Of a stretch of 64,000 bases of DNA, positions 18,048 through 26,894 are shown piece by piece. This stretch comes from Methylocella silvestris BL2. Its GTDB lineage: Bacteria > Pseudomonadota > Alphaproteobacteria > Rhizobiales > Beijerinckiaceae. How positions within the stretch are numbered: the stretch's first letter is position 1; every line of letters begins with the position of its first letter. The notes beneath the pieces are model-generated. The model was not told where the DNA came from, ran no database searches, and saw only the letters and a list, made by a program, of their open reading frames with translations. The position numbers were made by a program, and so were the translations under genes. The stretch lies in contig NC_011666.1 in the NCBI RefSeq assembly GCF_000021745.1, positions 3,623,001 to 3,687,000 on the forward strand, written 5' to 3'.

Positions 18048-20009
18048 TTAAGTCTTATATTGAGTATGGCTCTGTTTCCGCAGAGCTGACGAATCCGAGA
18101 CCGCAATGATGTTGTTGTCCCTCGGCCAGGCGGCGCGCGCCGTCGCGGTCTTTTTTCTTCGCGCGTTGCGCTTTTGCAGCCATATGACGACGCCGGTGAC
18201 GGCCAGAGCCGCGACGGCAAGCCCCATCGCGGAAATGAGGACGCGGCCGAAAAAGCCGGCGATCCGCCCCGAATGCAGCGGAAATTGAACCTGCAGAAAA
18301 AGATCGCCTGCTGTGCCGCGCCAGGGCAATCGGTCGCCAAGAACGCGTCCCTCTTCGTGATCAAGGAAGAGTTCGGCGGGGCCTACGCCCGCCACGCCGT
18401 GATCGTCTCCCGGCCTGAAAAAATAGACGCTGTAGATTCCATGTTGTTGGCGATAACCGACGGCGCCGGCCGGCTCCTCCCAACCCCGGCGCTCGGCTTC
18501 CGCCTCAGCGCGTGAGGCGATGTCCGCGAGGCCGAGCCGGGGCATGATCGGCTCGTTGATCGGGCGCTCCTCGCGAATATCGACCGGCGACGGCGTAATG
18601 CTGGAAAAGAAATTGACGACCGGCTCCGCGACCTCTTTGGAAAGATTGAGTGAAGCGCCCGTCAGCGCCAGCAGAAAAAGCAGCGCCCAGAGCCACAGTC
18701 CAGAGGCGCGGTGAAGATCGAAGTTGAGGCGATAGGGCGCGCTCGGCAATTTGATCCGCCAGGCTTTCTCCCAGCGGCGGACCCAGACGCCGCTCGCGGA
18801 GGCGTCGCGCCCGCGAGCTCCTGGCGGCAAGGTCAGAAAGAGGCCAAAGAAACAGTCGGCCATCCAGAGCAGAGCGATGGAGCCCATCAGCACCTCGCCC
18901 CAGCGGTCGAAGTTCAAAAACGGAGGCGCGCACAGGCTGTAGTGGAGCTTGTACAGAAAGGGGACAAGATGACGCCGATCGATCCCGATCTCGCCCCATT
19001 CGCGGCGCCCCAGAATCTGTCCCGTGATGGGGTCGACGAAAACCTGATCGTAGCCAAGATTATAAAGTTGCCGGGTTGCAGGATCGACTCGCGCGTCGAC
19101 CAATATTGACAAGGCTTCGCCGGGCTTGGCGTGGAGCGGTAGATAGGTGACAAGCGCGCGCGGATCGTCCGCCTCGACGCGGCGGGCAAGTTCAAAGGCC
19201 GATAGCGGCGCGCCTTGGCTGGCCCGCCAGAGCTCCGGGTTCAGCCACTCGTCGAGCTCATGATCCCAGGAAATCACAGCGCCCGTTAGCCCTGCGACGA
19301 TCAAAAAGCCCGCCATTGTGAGGCCGGCCCAGCGATGAAGCATGACGATCGTCGGCCGAAGGGAGAATTTCTTGTGTTGCGATGACAAGACGTTTGGCGT
19401 TCGCGCCCGCAAGCGCAGGAGAGCCGCTTCGGTGAGCGAGACGCGCAGCGTGGCGGCGAACCGGACGCAATCATCGAGCCGCGCCGTCGCCCTTTCGACG
19501 ACGCTCTTCCGCCACGCCGTATCGGAGGCCAGTCCGGCGCGCGCCAGCGCCTGACTTTGCGCGGCCACGATCAGCCTGTCGAATTGCGCGGCGGCGCGCC
19601 CGGCCCAGAGCATGAATTGGGCGCGAGCGGCGCGCGAGCGTCGGCGAATTTGGGCCCGGGAGGCTGTTGTCGCCGCTTGCTGGCTTGTCCATACAAACAA
19701 GCGTTCGGTCAGCGCCACGAGCCGCCGGGCGGCGCTGGCGGTCCACCGTGTAAACAGCGCGCGAAGCTGTTGGCCGCGGGCGAGGCGCCATTCAGGCCGG
19801 GACGCATTTCTGGCCAATGTTACAGCGCGCCGCCGGCCGGACGCAACGAAGGGCGACAAGCGCGAATCGATCGCTTGCTTCTGGCAATGCAGCCAAAGGA
19901 AAGCGCGTTGGACAGAAGGATGATTTTTCGCGGAATGCAGCGCCTTGACCGATCGCTGGAGCGCGTTCTTGCAAAGCTCTCTCGCGCGCCAAAACTGAGC
20001 GTTGTGCAA
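18048..20009 (-). CDS. PepSY-associated TM protein with a basic N-terminal extension
   Basis: From about residue 220 the protein is a PepSY/PiuB-type membrane protein: VMLHRWAGLTMAGFLIVAGLTGAVISWDHELDEWLNPELW, further TM segments, the HYSLCAPPF and NFDLHRASGLW histidine motifs, and a last helix (VLISAMGLAVAALAVTGVVIW). Such proteins accompany siderophore receptors and may reduce or release iron in the inner membrane. Residues 1-215 are Arg/Ala-rich, amphipathic-looking and match no family I know. The TTG at 20009 has GGAAAGG upstream; a later start near residue 210 would remove this extension. It lies between the N-hydroxylase and sigma genes. Confidence 0.75.
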   Translation of the reverse strand: MHNAQFWRARELCKNALQRSVKALHSAKNHPSVQRAFLWLHCQKQAIDSRLSPFVASGRRRAVTLARNASRPEWRLARGQQLRALFTRWTASAARRLVALTERLFVWTSQQAATTASRAQIRRRSRAARAQFMLWAGRAAAQFDRLIVAAQSQALARAGLASDTAWRKSVVERATARLDDCVRFAATLRVSLTEAALLRLRARTPNVLSSQHKKFSLRPTIVMLHRWAGLTMAGFLIVAGLTGAVISWDHELDEWLNPELWRASQGAPLSAFELARRVEADDPRALVTYLPLHAKPGEALSILVDARVDPATRQLYNLGYDQVFVDPITGQILGRREWGEIGIDRRHLVPFLYKLHYSLCAPPFLNFDRWGEVLMGSIALLWMADCFFGLFLTLPPGARGRDASASGVWVRRWEKAWRIKLPSAPYRLNFDLHRASGLWLWALLFLLALTGASLNLSKEVAEPVVNFFSSITPSPVDIREERPINEPIMPRLGLADIASRAEAEAERRGWEEPAGAVGYRQQHGIYSVYFFRPGDDHGVAGVGPAELFLDHEEGRVLGDRLPWRGTAGDLFLQVQFPLHSGRIAGFFGRVLISAMGLAVAALAVTGVVIWLQKRNARRKKTATARAAWPRDNNIIAVSDSSALRKQSHTQYKT

Positions 20010-20061
20010 TCCGAGCGCCTTTCCTTTCGGGATTTCGGGACTCGTAAGACCAGCCAGGCCG

Positions 20062-21387
20062 TCAGCCCGCGATCGATACGGCTCCGCCAGCTGATTTTAC
20101 ATAGACATCGTCGCCTGTCGACCAGCGCATGAGGGATGGTGGCAGAGACAAATCGAAATGAGGCTTGCGGAGAAGCGCATTGACGATGACGGCGCTGCGC
20201 CAGGCTGTCAGGCTGAGCTGCGGCTCGGCGACGCCATAGCTTGACCTTCCGGCATTGAGCGCAAAGATGTGATGACGCCGCGGCCCATCCCACTTCACCG
20301 AGAAATCGTCGCCAAGAATAAAATTGCCGTGGCGATCGATGCTGATCCGATCCTTGAGCGGCGCCAGAAACTCTGGAAATTTGAATGTGTATCCGGTGGC
20401 GAGAATGATTGTCCGCGCTGTGATGACTTCAATGCCGCCATCGAATCCGTTGCGCATGACGAGCTTGAATTCCTTGCCCTGCCGATCGACCTCGATCACG
20501 TCGCGATGCGGCAGAAGGCCGATATCGACATCATTGTCCTCCAGATATTTCATCGCGTATATGCGCCGGTAGAGCGCTCGCAAAGTCGAAGCCGACGCGC
20601 CGTCGGCGGCGAGTTTCTGCGAGGCGACGAGAGCGTGCCGTCGATCCTCGCCCAGGCGACGGAAGCTGTCCACATATTCGGGAGTGAACAGCTCGTTGGT
20701 AAAGGGCGTTGCGTCGAGCGGCTCGAAATTGGGTCGTCTGCTCACCCATCTGATTTCAGCCGGCGTATGTCGGCCTTCGGATAGCAGGTGAAGCATGATT
20801 TCGGCGCCGCTCTGGCCTCCGCCAACCACCACGATGCGCTCGCCTGTCATGCCGTCGAGACGGCGCGTGGTCGTTGACGAATGAAAGCAATCGTCGCCGA
20901 TCTGCTCATCCGCCCATGCCGGCAGGAAGGGCGATAGGCCTATGCCCAGCGCGATATGTTGAGCGCTGCAGGAGTCTTCGTCAAACCGCACCTTGAACGC
21001 CGATCGGTCGAATGAGATTTCCCTGACGCGCGTGTTGAATTGCAGATTCGGCAATCCATTCGCCGCCCATTCGAGATAATTCGCGAATTCCCTTCGCGGC
21101 GTCGCCTCGAATTCGGCGTTGAGGAATTTGAGAAAGCGCTTCTGGGCGACAAGATAGGCGAGGAACGACCAGGGGCTTGTCGGATGGGTCGCCGTGACGA
21201 GATCCTTGAGGAAGGACGTTTGCAAATCGGCGTTTGGCAACATCAAGCCTGGATGCCAATCGAGCCTGTCTCGCTGCTCGAAAAAGCGGACGTCGAGCTC
21301 GGGGATGGAATCGAGATGAGCCGCCAAACTCAGATTGAAAGGACCAACCCCGATGCCGGCAAGATCTAGCGTCTGTTCCGTCGTCAC
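20062..21387 (-). CDS. Lysine/ornithine N-monooxygenase (siderophore hydroxamate formation)
   Basis: This is a full-length (441 residues) class B flavin monooxygenase of the IucD/PvdA/SidA family. It has the FAD motif GIGVGPFNLSLAAHL, the conserved LMLPNADLQTSFLKDLVT and SPWSFLAYL regions, the NADPH motif VVVGGGQSGAEIMLHLL and the ATGY motif (ILATGYTFKFPEFL). It would hydroxylate the side-chain amine of lysine or ornithine with NADPH and oxygen, the first step to a hydroxamate. Neighbouring NRPS and IucB-type acyltransferase genes agree. The choice between lysine and ornithine is not clear from sequence alone. Confidence 0.93.
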   Translation of the reverse strand: MTTEQTLDLAGIGVGPFNLSLAAHLDSIPELDVRFFEQRDRLDWHPGLMLPNADLQTSFLKDLVTATHPTSPWSFLAYLVAQKRFLKFLNAEFEATPRREFANYLEWAANGLPNLQFNTRVREISFDRSAFKVRFDEDSCSAQHIALGIGLSPFLPAWADEQIGDDCFHSSTTTRRLDGMTGERIVVVGGGQSGAEIMLHLLSEGRHTPAEIRWVSRRPNFEPLDATPFTNELFTPEYVDSFRRLGEDRRHALVASQKLAADGASASTLRALYRRIYAMKYLEDNDVDIGLLPHRDVIEVDRQGKEFKLVMRNGFDGGIEVITARTIILATGYTFKFPEFLAPLKDRISIDRHGNFILGDDFSVKWDGPRRHHIFALNAGRSSYGVAEPQLSLTAWRSAVIVNALLRKPHFDLSLPPSLMRWSTGDDVYVKSAGGAVSIAG

Positions 21388-21453
21388 AACTTAAGCTCCA
21401 TCGTTTGGTCAACATGCATTGTAGCCGACGCGCTCGCCGCGCTGAAATCGGGA

Positions 21454-24400
21454 TCAGCGGAAGGCTGCGCCTCGCCCCATGGCGCCGACTGCTTCTTCGA
21501 TACGCAGGGCGAGGCGGGCGTGGAACGCCGCGGCGCCGATAATGTGAAGATGCGTGGTTCCCGCGACGATTTCGGCGGCGCCCGCCTGCCGGGAAAGCGA
21601 TCGCCAGTCGATCAGGTTCAATCCGCGATTGAGCGAATCCTCAGCCGCCCATGAGTGAATTGGACAATCGAAAGGCCGCATCTGGTATCGACGGAAAATC
21701 AGCGCGTTATCTATGAGGATCCAGAATGTGTGCTCGCGGCTGCCGACCTCGGGGCCGTCCGTCGGCAGGTCCTCTTCGCTGTTTCCGACGTAGTGGAGGA
21801 ACTGTTCGAAGGCCTGCCGGTCCATCGCCTGCAGCAAGCGGTCCCAATCGGCGCGCATTTGCGTTCGTTCGAGCCACGCCATGACGCGCCGGTAGAGTTC
21901 GTCGCGTTCGCCCGGATGGAACGCAGGCTCGGCGCCGACTGCAAAGTCCGTGTCCATGTCGCAGACGTCGACCATGCCGATCAGACGTACGTCGACGTCG
22001 TCCTTCAACATTTTCGCGGCCTCGAATGCGAGCAGTCCGCCCCACGACCAGCCGAGGAAGAAGCAGGGCTGGCCCTTGCTTTCGTCCCGAACGCGATCGG
22101 CGTAGCGCGCCGTGATTTCCTCAACCGATGCGTCGACTTTCTTCTCTTCCGAAAGCGAATAGCAAAGAAAGCCGGTGGCGGGCTGGTTCGGGCCAAGATA
22201 ATCGACGAGTTTGATATATTCGCGGGTGCTGACAAGCAGGCCGGGGAAGCAGTAGAGCGGCGGGTTCGCGCCGCGCGCGCGCAGACGCACGACTTGCGCG
22301 CCGGACGGCTTCTCACGCCGCCTTCCGGCAAGAGGCGCCAGCGAGCGAATGTCCTGATGGTTGAAGAGATCGACGATCTCGATGCCGCTTTGCGGATCGA
22401 GCGCTTTGATGCGGCTCAGCATTCTCAATGCGGCGAGGGAGTTGCCGCCGATCTCGAAGAAGTTTTGCGTCACGCCGACGCTCGCCAATCCCAGAACGTC
22501 CCGCCAGATCGCCGCCAGCTTCTCTTCCCAGGGCGTCGCCGGCGGCTCGAGGTCCATCATCTGCGTCAAGGGCGATGGCAGCGCGTCGCGATCGAGCTTT
22601 GAGTTGGCGTTGAGCGGCAGCCTGTCCAGGATGAGAATTGCGCTTGGCAGCATGTAGTCCGGCAAGCGGCGTGCGAGCGCGCGGCGCAGCGCCTTGCCGT
22701 CAAGTACGACGCCTTCCGCCGGCACGGCGTAGGCGGCCAAAATCGGAGCCTGCCCAGCCTCGGCGCGCATCACGACCGCGCAAGCGCTGACGCCAGGCTC
22801 ATTGCCAAGCGCCGTCTCGATCTCGCCAAGTTCGATCCGAAAGCCGCGTAGTTTGACCTGATGGTCGACGCGGCCCATGAACTCCACGGCGCCGTCCTCG
22901 CGCCAGCGCGCAAGATCTCCGGAGCGGTAGAGCCGGCCTCCGGCCGCGAAGGGATCGCGGATGAAGCGATCCTCGGTCAGCGCGGGATTGCCGAGATAGC
23001 CGCGCGCGATTCCGTCGCCGCCAATGAACAGCTCGCCCGTCACGCCCGCCGGCGCCAGATTTCCGTCCGCGTCGAGAATATAGATCCTGCGCCGCCCGAC
23101 CGCCCGGCCGATGGGCGCGTAGGTTCCGTCAAACCGCGCTCCGGGCCGAACCTTCCAGACCATGGGCGTCATGACCGTTTCAGTCGGGCCATAGCCGTTG
23201 ATGAGCCATTCCGCGCGCAAAGCTTCGGACAGGAGATCGAAGGTTTTTTGCGGAAGGCCCTCACCGCCGAACGAATAGAGCCGCATCGGCGGGGCGTCTC
23301 CGGTCGCCTCGGCCCACTCCGCGAGCTGCTGGAGGTAGGTGGTGGGGAAGCTCGCATTGTTGACGCCGTAGCGCCGTATCGCGGCGAAGGTCTCTTCGGG
23401 CGTCCACAGACGGTCGGGCAGAACCACGCTGCCGCCGGCCAGGAGCGGGACGATCCAGCGCTCGTGACCGCCGTCAGAGCTGAACGGGAGAAAGGCCAGT
23501 TCGCAAGACAGCGCGCTCATCTCATAGACGCGCGCCGTGCATTGGCAATGTCGCGTCAAGGCGCCATGCTCAACCGCGACGCCCTTGGGCAGACCCGTCG
23601 AGCCCGACGTGTAAATCACATAGGCGAGCTGATCGAGCGCGTGGCGGGCGTGTGGCGGCGCGGCCGGCCCGCTTTCGAGATCGATGCGATCGATCTCAAC
23701 CACCGCGGCCTCGACGCCGGAGGGCAGGCAGGCTCGTAGCCGGCTGTCCGTGACGATGATCGCGACGCCAGCGTCCTGTAGAATGTGATGATTGCGGGAC
23801 GCCGGATGATCGGGCTCGATCGGAACGAAAGCCGCGCCGGCTTTGAGCGTGGCGAGAATTGCCGCGACCGCCTCAGGGGACCGTCGCAAGGCGATGGCGA
23901 CGCGGACCTCCGGGCCTGCCCCAAGCTGCATCAGCCGGCCGGCGATGCGATTTGCGGCGCCGTCCAGCCGCCCATGCGTCCAGCATTGATCTGCCTGAAA
24001 AACCGCGGGGGCGTCGGGCCGCTTCTGGGCCTGCGCGGCGATCAGCTCATGGATTGGACGCTCGTCGTCTGTCTCGAAATCCTCGTAAGGCGCCGAAAGC
24101 CGGTCGAGCTCAACGCCGTCAAGCAGCGCGACTGCGCGAAATTCAAGATCGGGATCGGCCGCGGCAGCGGCGACGATCCTGACAAAATGCCGGGCGGCCT
24201 GCTCGATCAGCCAGGGTTCAAAAAAGCGCGCCGAGAAATTGATGCGTCCCTCGATCGATCCTTGCGCGGTCTCCACGGTCTTGAAGACGAGATTCGCATC
24301 GCAGCGCGACGCAGTCATCTTTGCAACATCGATACGCAAATCTTCAACGTCGCGCGAAAGATCGGCCGCGCCGGAATGATGCTCGAAGATCGCTTCCAGG

Positions 24401-25485
24401 AAATTTTTCCCAACCTCGCCGTCGCGTTCGGAAAATTCCTGAGCCAGGCGTTCAAACGGAACCGCATTGCAGACGGCGTCCTCGAGCTGTTGCGCCAGAT
24501 GCGTCGCCGCTTCCGAAAAGCTCATGCTCGCCGCGATGCTCGTCCTCAGCGGGACGACGTTCTCGAAACGGCCGACGACATTCGCCCAGTCCTCGCCCGC
24601 GCGGTTTTCGACGACGACGCCAAGCGTCACGCCGGCGCCGCCGCCATAACGGCAGATCAACCCATTGAAAGCCGCCAACAGGAGAATGCCCATTGGGCAA
24701 GCCGCGGTCTCAAGCCGGCGCAGCCTCGCGCAAAGATCCGCATCAAGATGAAAGCCGACAGATCCTTGCGACGTTGTTGATGCGCGCGCGTCGCCCGGAC
24801 GCGTCGGCAGCAGCGATCCGCCGCCTTCCGTCGCGAGCCGCTCGCGCCAATAGGCCAGCCGCTGCCGGACGGCGTCCGAGCGGAGCCAAGCCTGCTCATT
24901 GCTAGCAAAGCTTGCAAAGTCGCGAAGGGCCGAGGGCGCCGGCAGGCGGTCGTTCGCGAGCGCCGCATAGATCTCGATGAAATCGCGCGCAAGAATGAAC
25001 AGAGAGCCGCCGTCGCAGAGGATCGCATGAATGGTTATCGCGAAGAGATATTCGCCGGATGTGAGGCGGATCAGCCGAAGATGGACGGGCAAACCTTCGG
25101 TGAGATCGAAGGACAGATCGTCTTCAAGAAGACGCGCGCTCTCGCGCTCCTGCTGCTGATCGTCCGCACCGGTGAGATCGTCAAGGTTCAAATCCGCCGT
25201 CGACTGGGAATCGACGATCTGGTCGATCCGCCCCCCGGCGGAGCGTATGAAGCGCGTGCTCAAGGCGCCATGACGCTCGATCAACACGCGGTAGGCGCGC
25301 CGAAAGAGGTCGAGGTCGAGTGGGCCACGCAAGCGCAGCACAAGCCTGTAGGGACCAACGACGGAATCATTGCCGATCTGGTCCAGCGACCAGATCCGCC
25401 TTTGCGCGAGCGTCAGAGGCGCGCCGCTGCAAGACGCATGCGGGTTGTCATCGGCGGCAAAGCGAATTGAGGCTGCAAGATTCAC
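21454..25485 (-). CDS. Single-module NRPS, C-A-PCP-TE (siderophore synthetase)
   Basis: Domains in order: condensation (about 20-455), adenylation (475-970), carrier protein (985-1055, Ser1016 in EIGGNSLAAL) and thioesterase (1075-1330, nucleophile Ser1147 in GWSWGG, His near 1312). Adenylation cores are clear (YVIYTSGSTGLPKG, INGYGPTET, Lys963). The predicted binding-pocket residues are D671, G672, E675, S712, Y737, F739, G764, M772, T773; the acidic E675 would suit a basic or amine-bearing substrate, but I do not assign one. The condensation motif HHxxxDG reads HAILCDG, so the catalytic second His is Ala154. No MbtH or PPTase gene is nearby. Confidence 0.93.
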   Translation of the reverse strand: MNLAASIRFAADDNPHASCSGAPLTLAQRRIWSLDQIGNDSVVGPYRLVLRLRGPLDLDLFRRAYRVLIERHGALSTRFIRSAGGRIDQIVDSQSTADLNLDDLTGADDQQQERESARLLEDDLSFDLTEGLPVHLRLIRLTSGEYLFAITIHAILCDGGSLFILARDFIEIYAALANDRLPAPSALRDFASFASNEQAWLRSDAVRQRLAYWRERLATEGGGSLLPTRPGDARASTTSQGSVGFHLDADLCARLRRLETAACPMGILLLAAFNGLICRYGGGAGVTLGVVVENRAGEDWANVVGRFENVVPLRTSIAASMSFSEAATHLAQQLEDAVCNAVPFERLAQEFSERDGEVGKNFLEAIFEHHSGAADLSRDVEDLRIDVAKMTASRCDANLVFKTVETAQGSIEGRINFSARFFEPWLIEQAARHFVRIVAAAAADPDLEFRAVALLDGVELDRLSAPYEDFETDDERPIHELIAAQAQKRPDAPAVFQADQCWTHGRLDGAANRIAGRLMQLGAGPEVRVAIALRRSPEAVAAILATLKAGAAFVPIEPDHPASRNHHILQDAGVAIIVTDSRLRACLPSGVEAAVVEIDRIDLESGPAAPPHARHALDQLAYVIYTSGSTGLPKGVAVEHGALTRHCQCTARVYEMSALSCELAFLPFSSDGGHERWIVPLLAGGSVVLPDRLWTPEETFAAIRRYGVNNASFPTTYLQQLAEWAEATGDAPPMRLYSFGGEGLPQKTFDLLSEALRAEWLINGYGPTETVMTPMVWKVRPGARFDGTYAPIGRAVGRRRIYILDADGNLAPAGVTGELFIGGDGIARGYLGNPALTEDRFIRDPFAAGGRLYRSGDLARWREDGAVEFMGRVDHQVKLRGFRIELGEIETALGNEPGVSACAVVMRAEAGQAPILAAYAVPAEGVVLDGKALRRALARRLPDYMLPSAILILDRLPLNANSKLDRDALPSPLTQMMDLEPPATPWEEKLAAIWRDVLGLASVGVTQNFFEIGGNSLAALRMLSRIKALDPQSGIEIVDLFNHQDIRSLAPLAGRRREKPSGAQVVRLRARGANPPLYCFPGLLVSTREYIKLVDYLGPNQPATGFLCYSLSEEKKVDASVEEITARYADRVRDESKGQPCFFLGWSWGGLLAFEAAKMLKDDVDVRLIGMVDVCDMDTDFAVGAEPAFHPGERDELYRRVMAWLERTQMRADWDRLLQAMDRQAFEQFLHYVGNSEEDLPTDGPEVGSREHTFWILIDNALIFRRYQMRPFDCPIHSWAAEDSLNRGLNLIDWRSLSRQAGAAEIVAGTTHLHIIGAAAFHARLALRIEEAVGAMGRGAAFR

Positions 25486-25751
25486 AATTTCGTTCCCGAG
25501 TTTTGAACCAACGCCAAGGCAGCGCGCGGCGCCCGCGAAAGCGCGTTGTTTATTTGGCGCCGCGTGAAGCTTTGCAGATAGGACGGACAGGCGTTGGCGA
25601 AATTTAGCCGTCCGATTGAAAAATTTTCACTGTCATCATTTTTAGCCGAAGGACTAAACAGTCGGGATCGAGGTTCGTCTTAACGGCAGACGTTCAGTGC
25701 GAGGGGCCTCGACGATCGAGCTCAATCCGCTGCCGCCAACGGAGACATTGA
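25486..25751. promoter_or_regulatory. Divergent control region between the NRPS and acyltransferase operons
   Basis: This 266-base gap separates the two divergent siderophore operons and must hold both promoters. It is locally A+T-rich near 25610-25660 and contains TTTAG-N8-CTAAA (25641-25658), an inverted repeat that could be an iron-regulator site. No confident sigma-70 or FecI-type promoter could be picked by eye. Confidence 0.4.
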
Positions 25752-26894
25752 ATGACAGGGCCGCAGCAAGCGTCGTACCTTCATGGCTACAGCGCGTTCA
25801 ACGCCGATCGTGCGTCTCGTCTTGAAATTGCCGCGGCGGCCGATGCATTGTTCGTGGATGGCGACGACGGCTCGCGCTTTGCGCTTCAGGTTCAGGACAA
25901 TCCGCCGGCTTTGATTTATCCTGCCGGCGCTCCGCCAATGAGCCTCGACATTCTCCTCGCCGGCATCGAAGCGCTTCTGGCAAACAGGCCGGATATTAAC
26001 CGTCTGGCGCTCCGGCTCGAGGGCGCCGAGGCGCTGATCGCTGAGCTTCTCGCCCAGGGGGTCGCGATAAGGGAGGGCGAGGCCGTCGTAGTCGCGCCGG
26101 CAATGTTCTGGCAGTTGCGGGCGCCCTGGCTGGCGGGCGCTGCCGCCGAGCCTTTTCCGCTGCTGTATACAATGACGAACGGGAAGCGGCATCCCATCCG
26201 TCGGCCAAAACGCGAAGGCGTCCTCTACGCGCGATACATCCCTTGGCTGGATCAGGTGTTATCTTTTCGTCTGGCTTTCCCGCGGACGGATCTTTGCGCC
26301 TTCAATCGCTGGATGAATGAAGAGGAAGTTGCGAGGATCTGGGAAGAAACCGGCGACATCGACCATCATCGCGCCTATCTTCTGGAGCGGCTGGCCGATC
26401 CGCACACATTGCCTGTCATCGGCTGTTTCGATGATGCGCCATTTGGCTATTTCGAAATCTATTGGGCCAAAGAAAATCGGCTCGGCCCCTATTACGACGC
26501 CGACGATTACGACCGCGGTTGGCATGTGGCGATCGGCGAGCCGGCGTTCAGAGGCAAGGCGTGGATCACGGCGTGGTTGCCCTCCCTGATGCATTTCATG
26601 TTTCTCGATGATCCGCGCACGCAGCGCATCCTTGGCGAACCTGCCGCGGCGCATGCGCAACAAATACGCAATCTGGAGCGATCCGGCTTTGCGAAGGTCA
26701 AACACTTCAACTTTCCGCACAAGCGCGCGCTGCTGGTCATGCTGTTGCGCGAGAGGTTTTTCAATGATCGGCTGTGGATGCCGAATGAGGCGGGCCCGCC
26801 TCTCGACCGACGCAGAGACAGAGCGCAAGCCGACGCTGGCGGAGGCGTAGACGCCATCGCGGGCGCCTCGATCGAGGTCGAGCGCGTCCAATGA
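25752..26894 (+). CDS. IucB/RhbD-type siderophore N-acyltransferase (GNAT)
   Basis: The C-terminal half (about 160-360) is the acetyltransferase domain of aerobactin/rhizobactin/mycobactin pathways, with FNRWMNEEEVARIWEE, PVIGCFDDAPFGYFEIYWAKE, the GWHVAIGEPAFRGKA acyl-CoA loop and the RTQRILGEPAAAH strand-helix. The N-terminal 150 residues are the variable accessory domain also found in this family. It would transfer an acyl group from acyl-CoA to the N-hydroxylated amine made by the IucD-type enzyme, giving the iron-binding hydroxamate. Its stop overlaps the MATE start by ATGA, so the two are co-translated. Confidence 0.9.
   Translation: MTGPQQASYLHGYSAFNADRASRLEIAAAADALFVDGDDGSRFALQVQDNPPALIYPAGAPPMSLDILLAGIEALLANRPDINRLALRLEGAEALIAELLAQGVAIREGEAVVVAPAMFWQLRAPWLAGAAAEPFPLLYTMTNGKRHPIRRPKREGVLYARYIPWLDQVLSFRLAFPRTDLCAFNRWMNEEEVARIWEETGDIDHHRAYLLERLADPHTLPVIGCFDDAPFGYFEIYWAKENRLGPYYDADDYDRGWHVAIGEPAFRGKAWITAWLPSLMHFMFLDDPRTQRILGEPAAAHAQQIRNLERSGFAKVKHFNFPHKRALLVMLLRERFFNDRLWMPNEAGPPLDRRRDRAQADAGGGVDAIAGASIEVERVQ

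Noticed and set aside
21454-25485. A specific amino acid for the NRPS adenylation domain
   Set aside because: The pocket residues do not match a code I can state reliably; only the likely preference for an amine-bearing side chain is noted.
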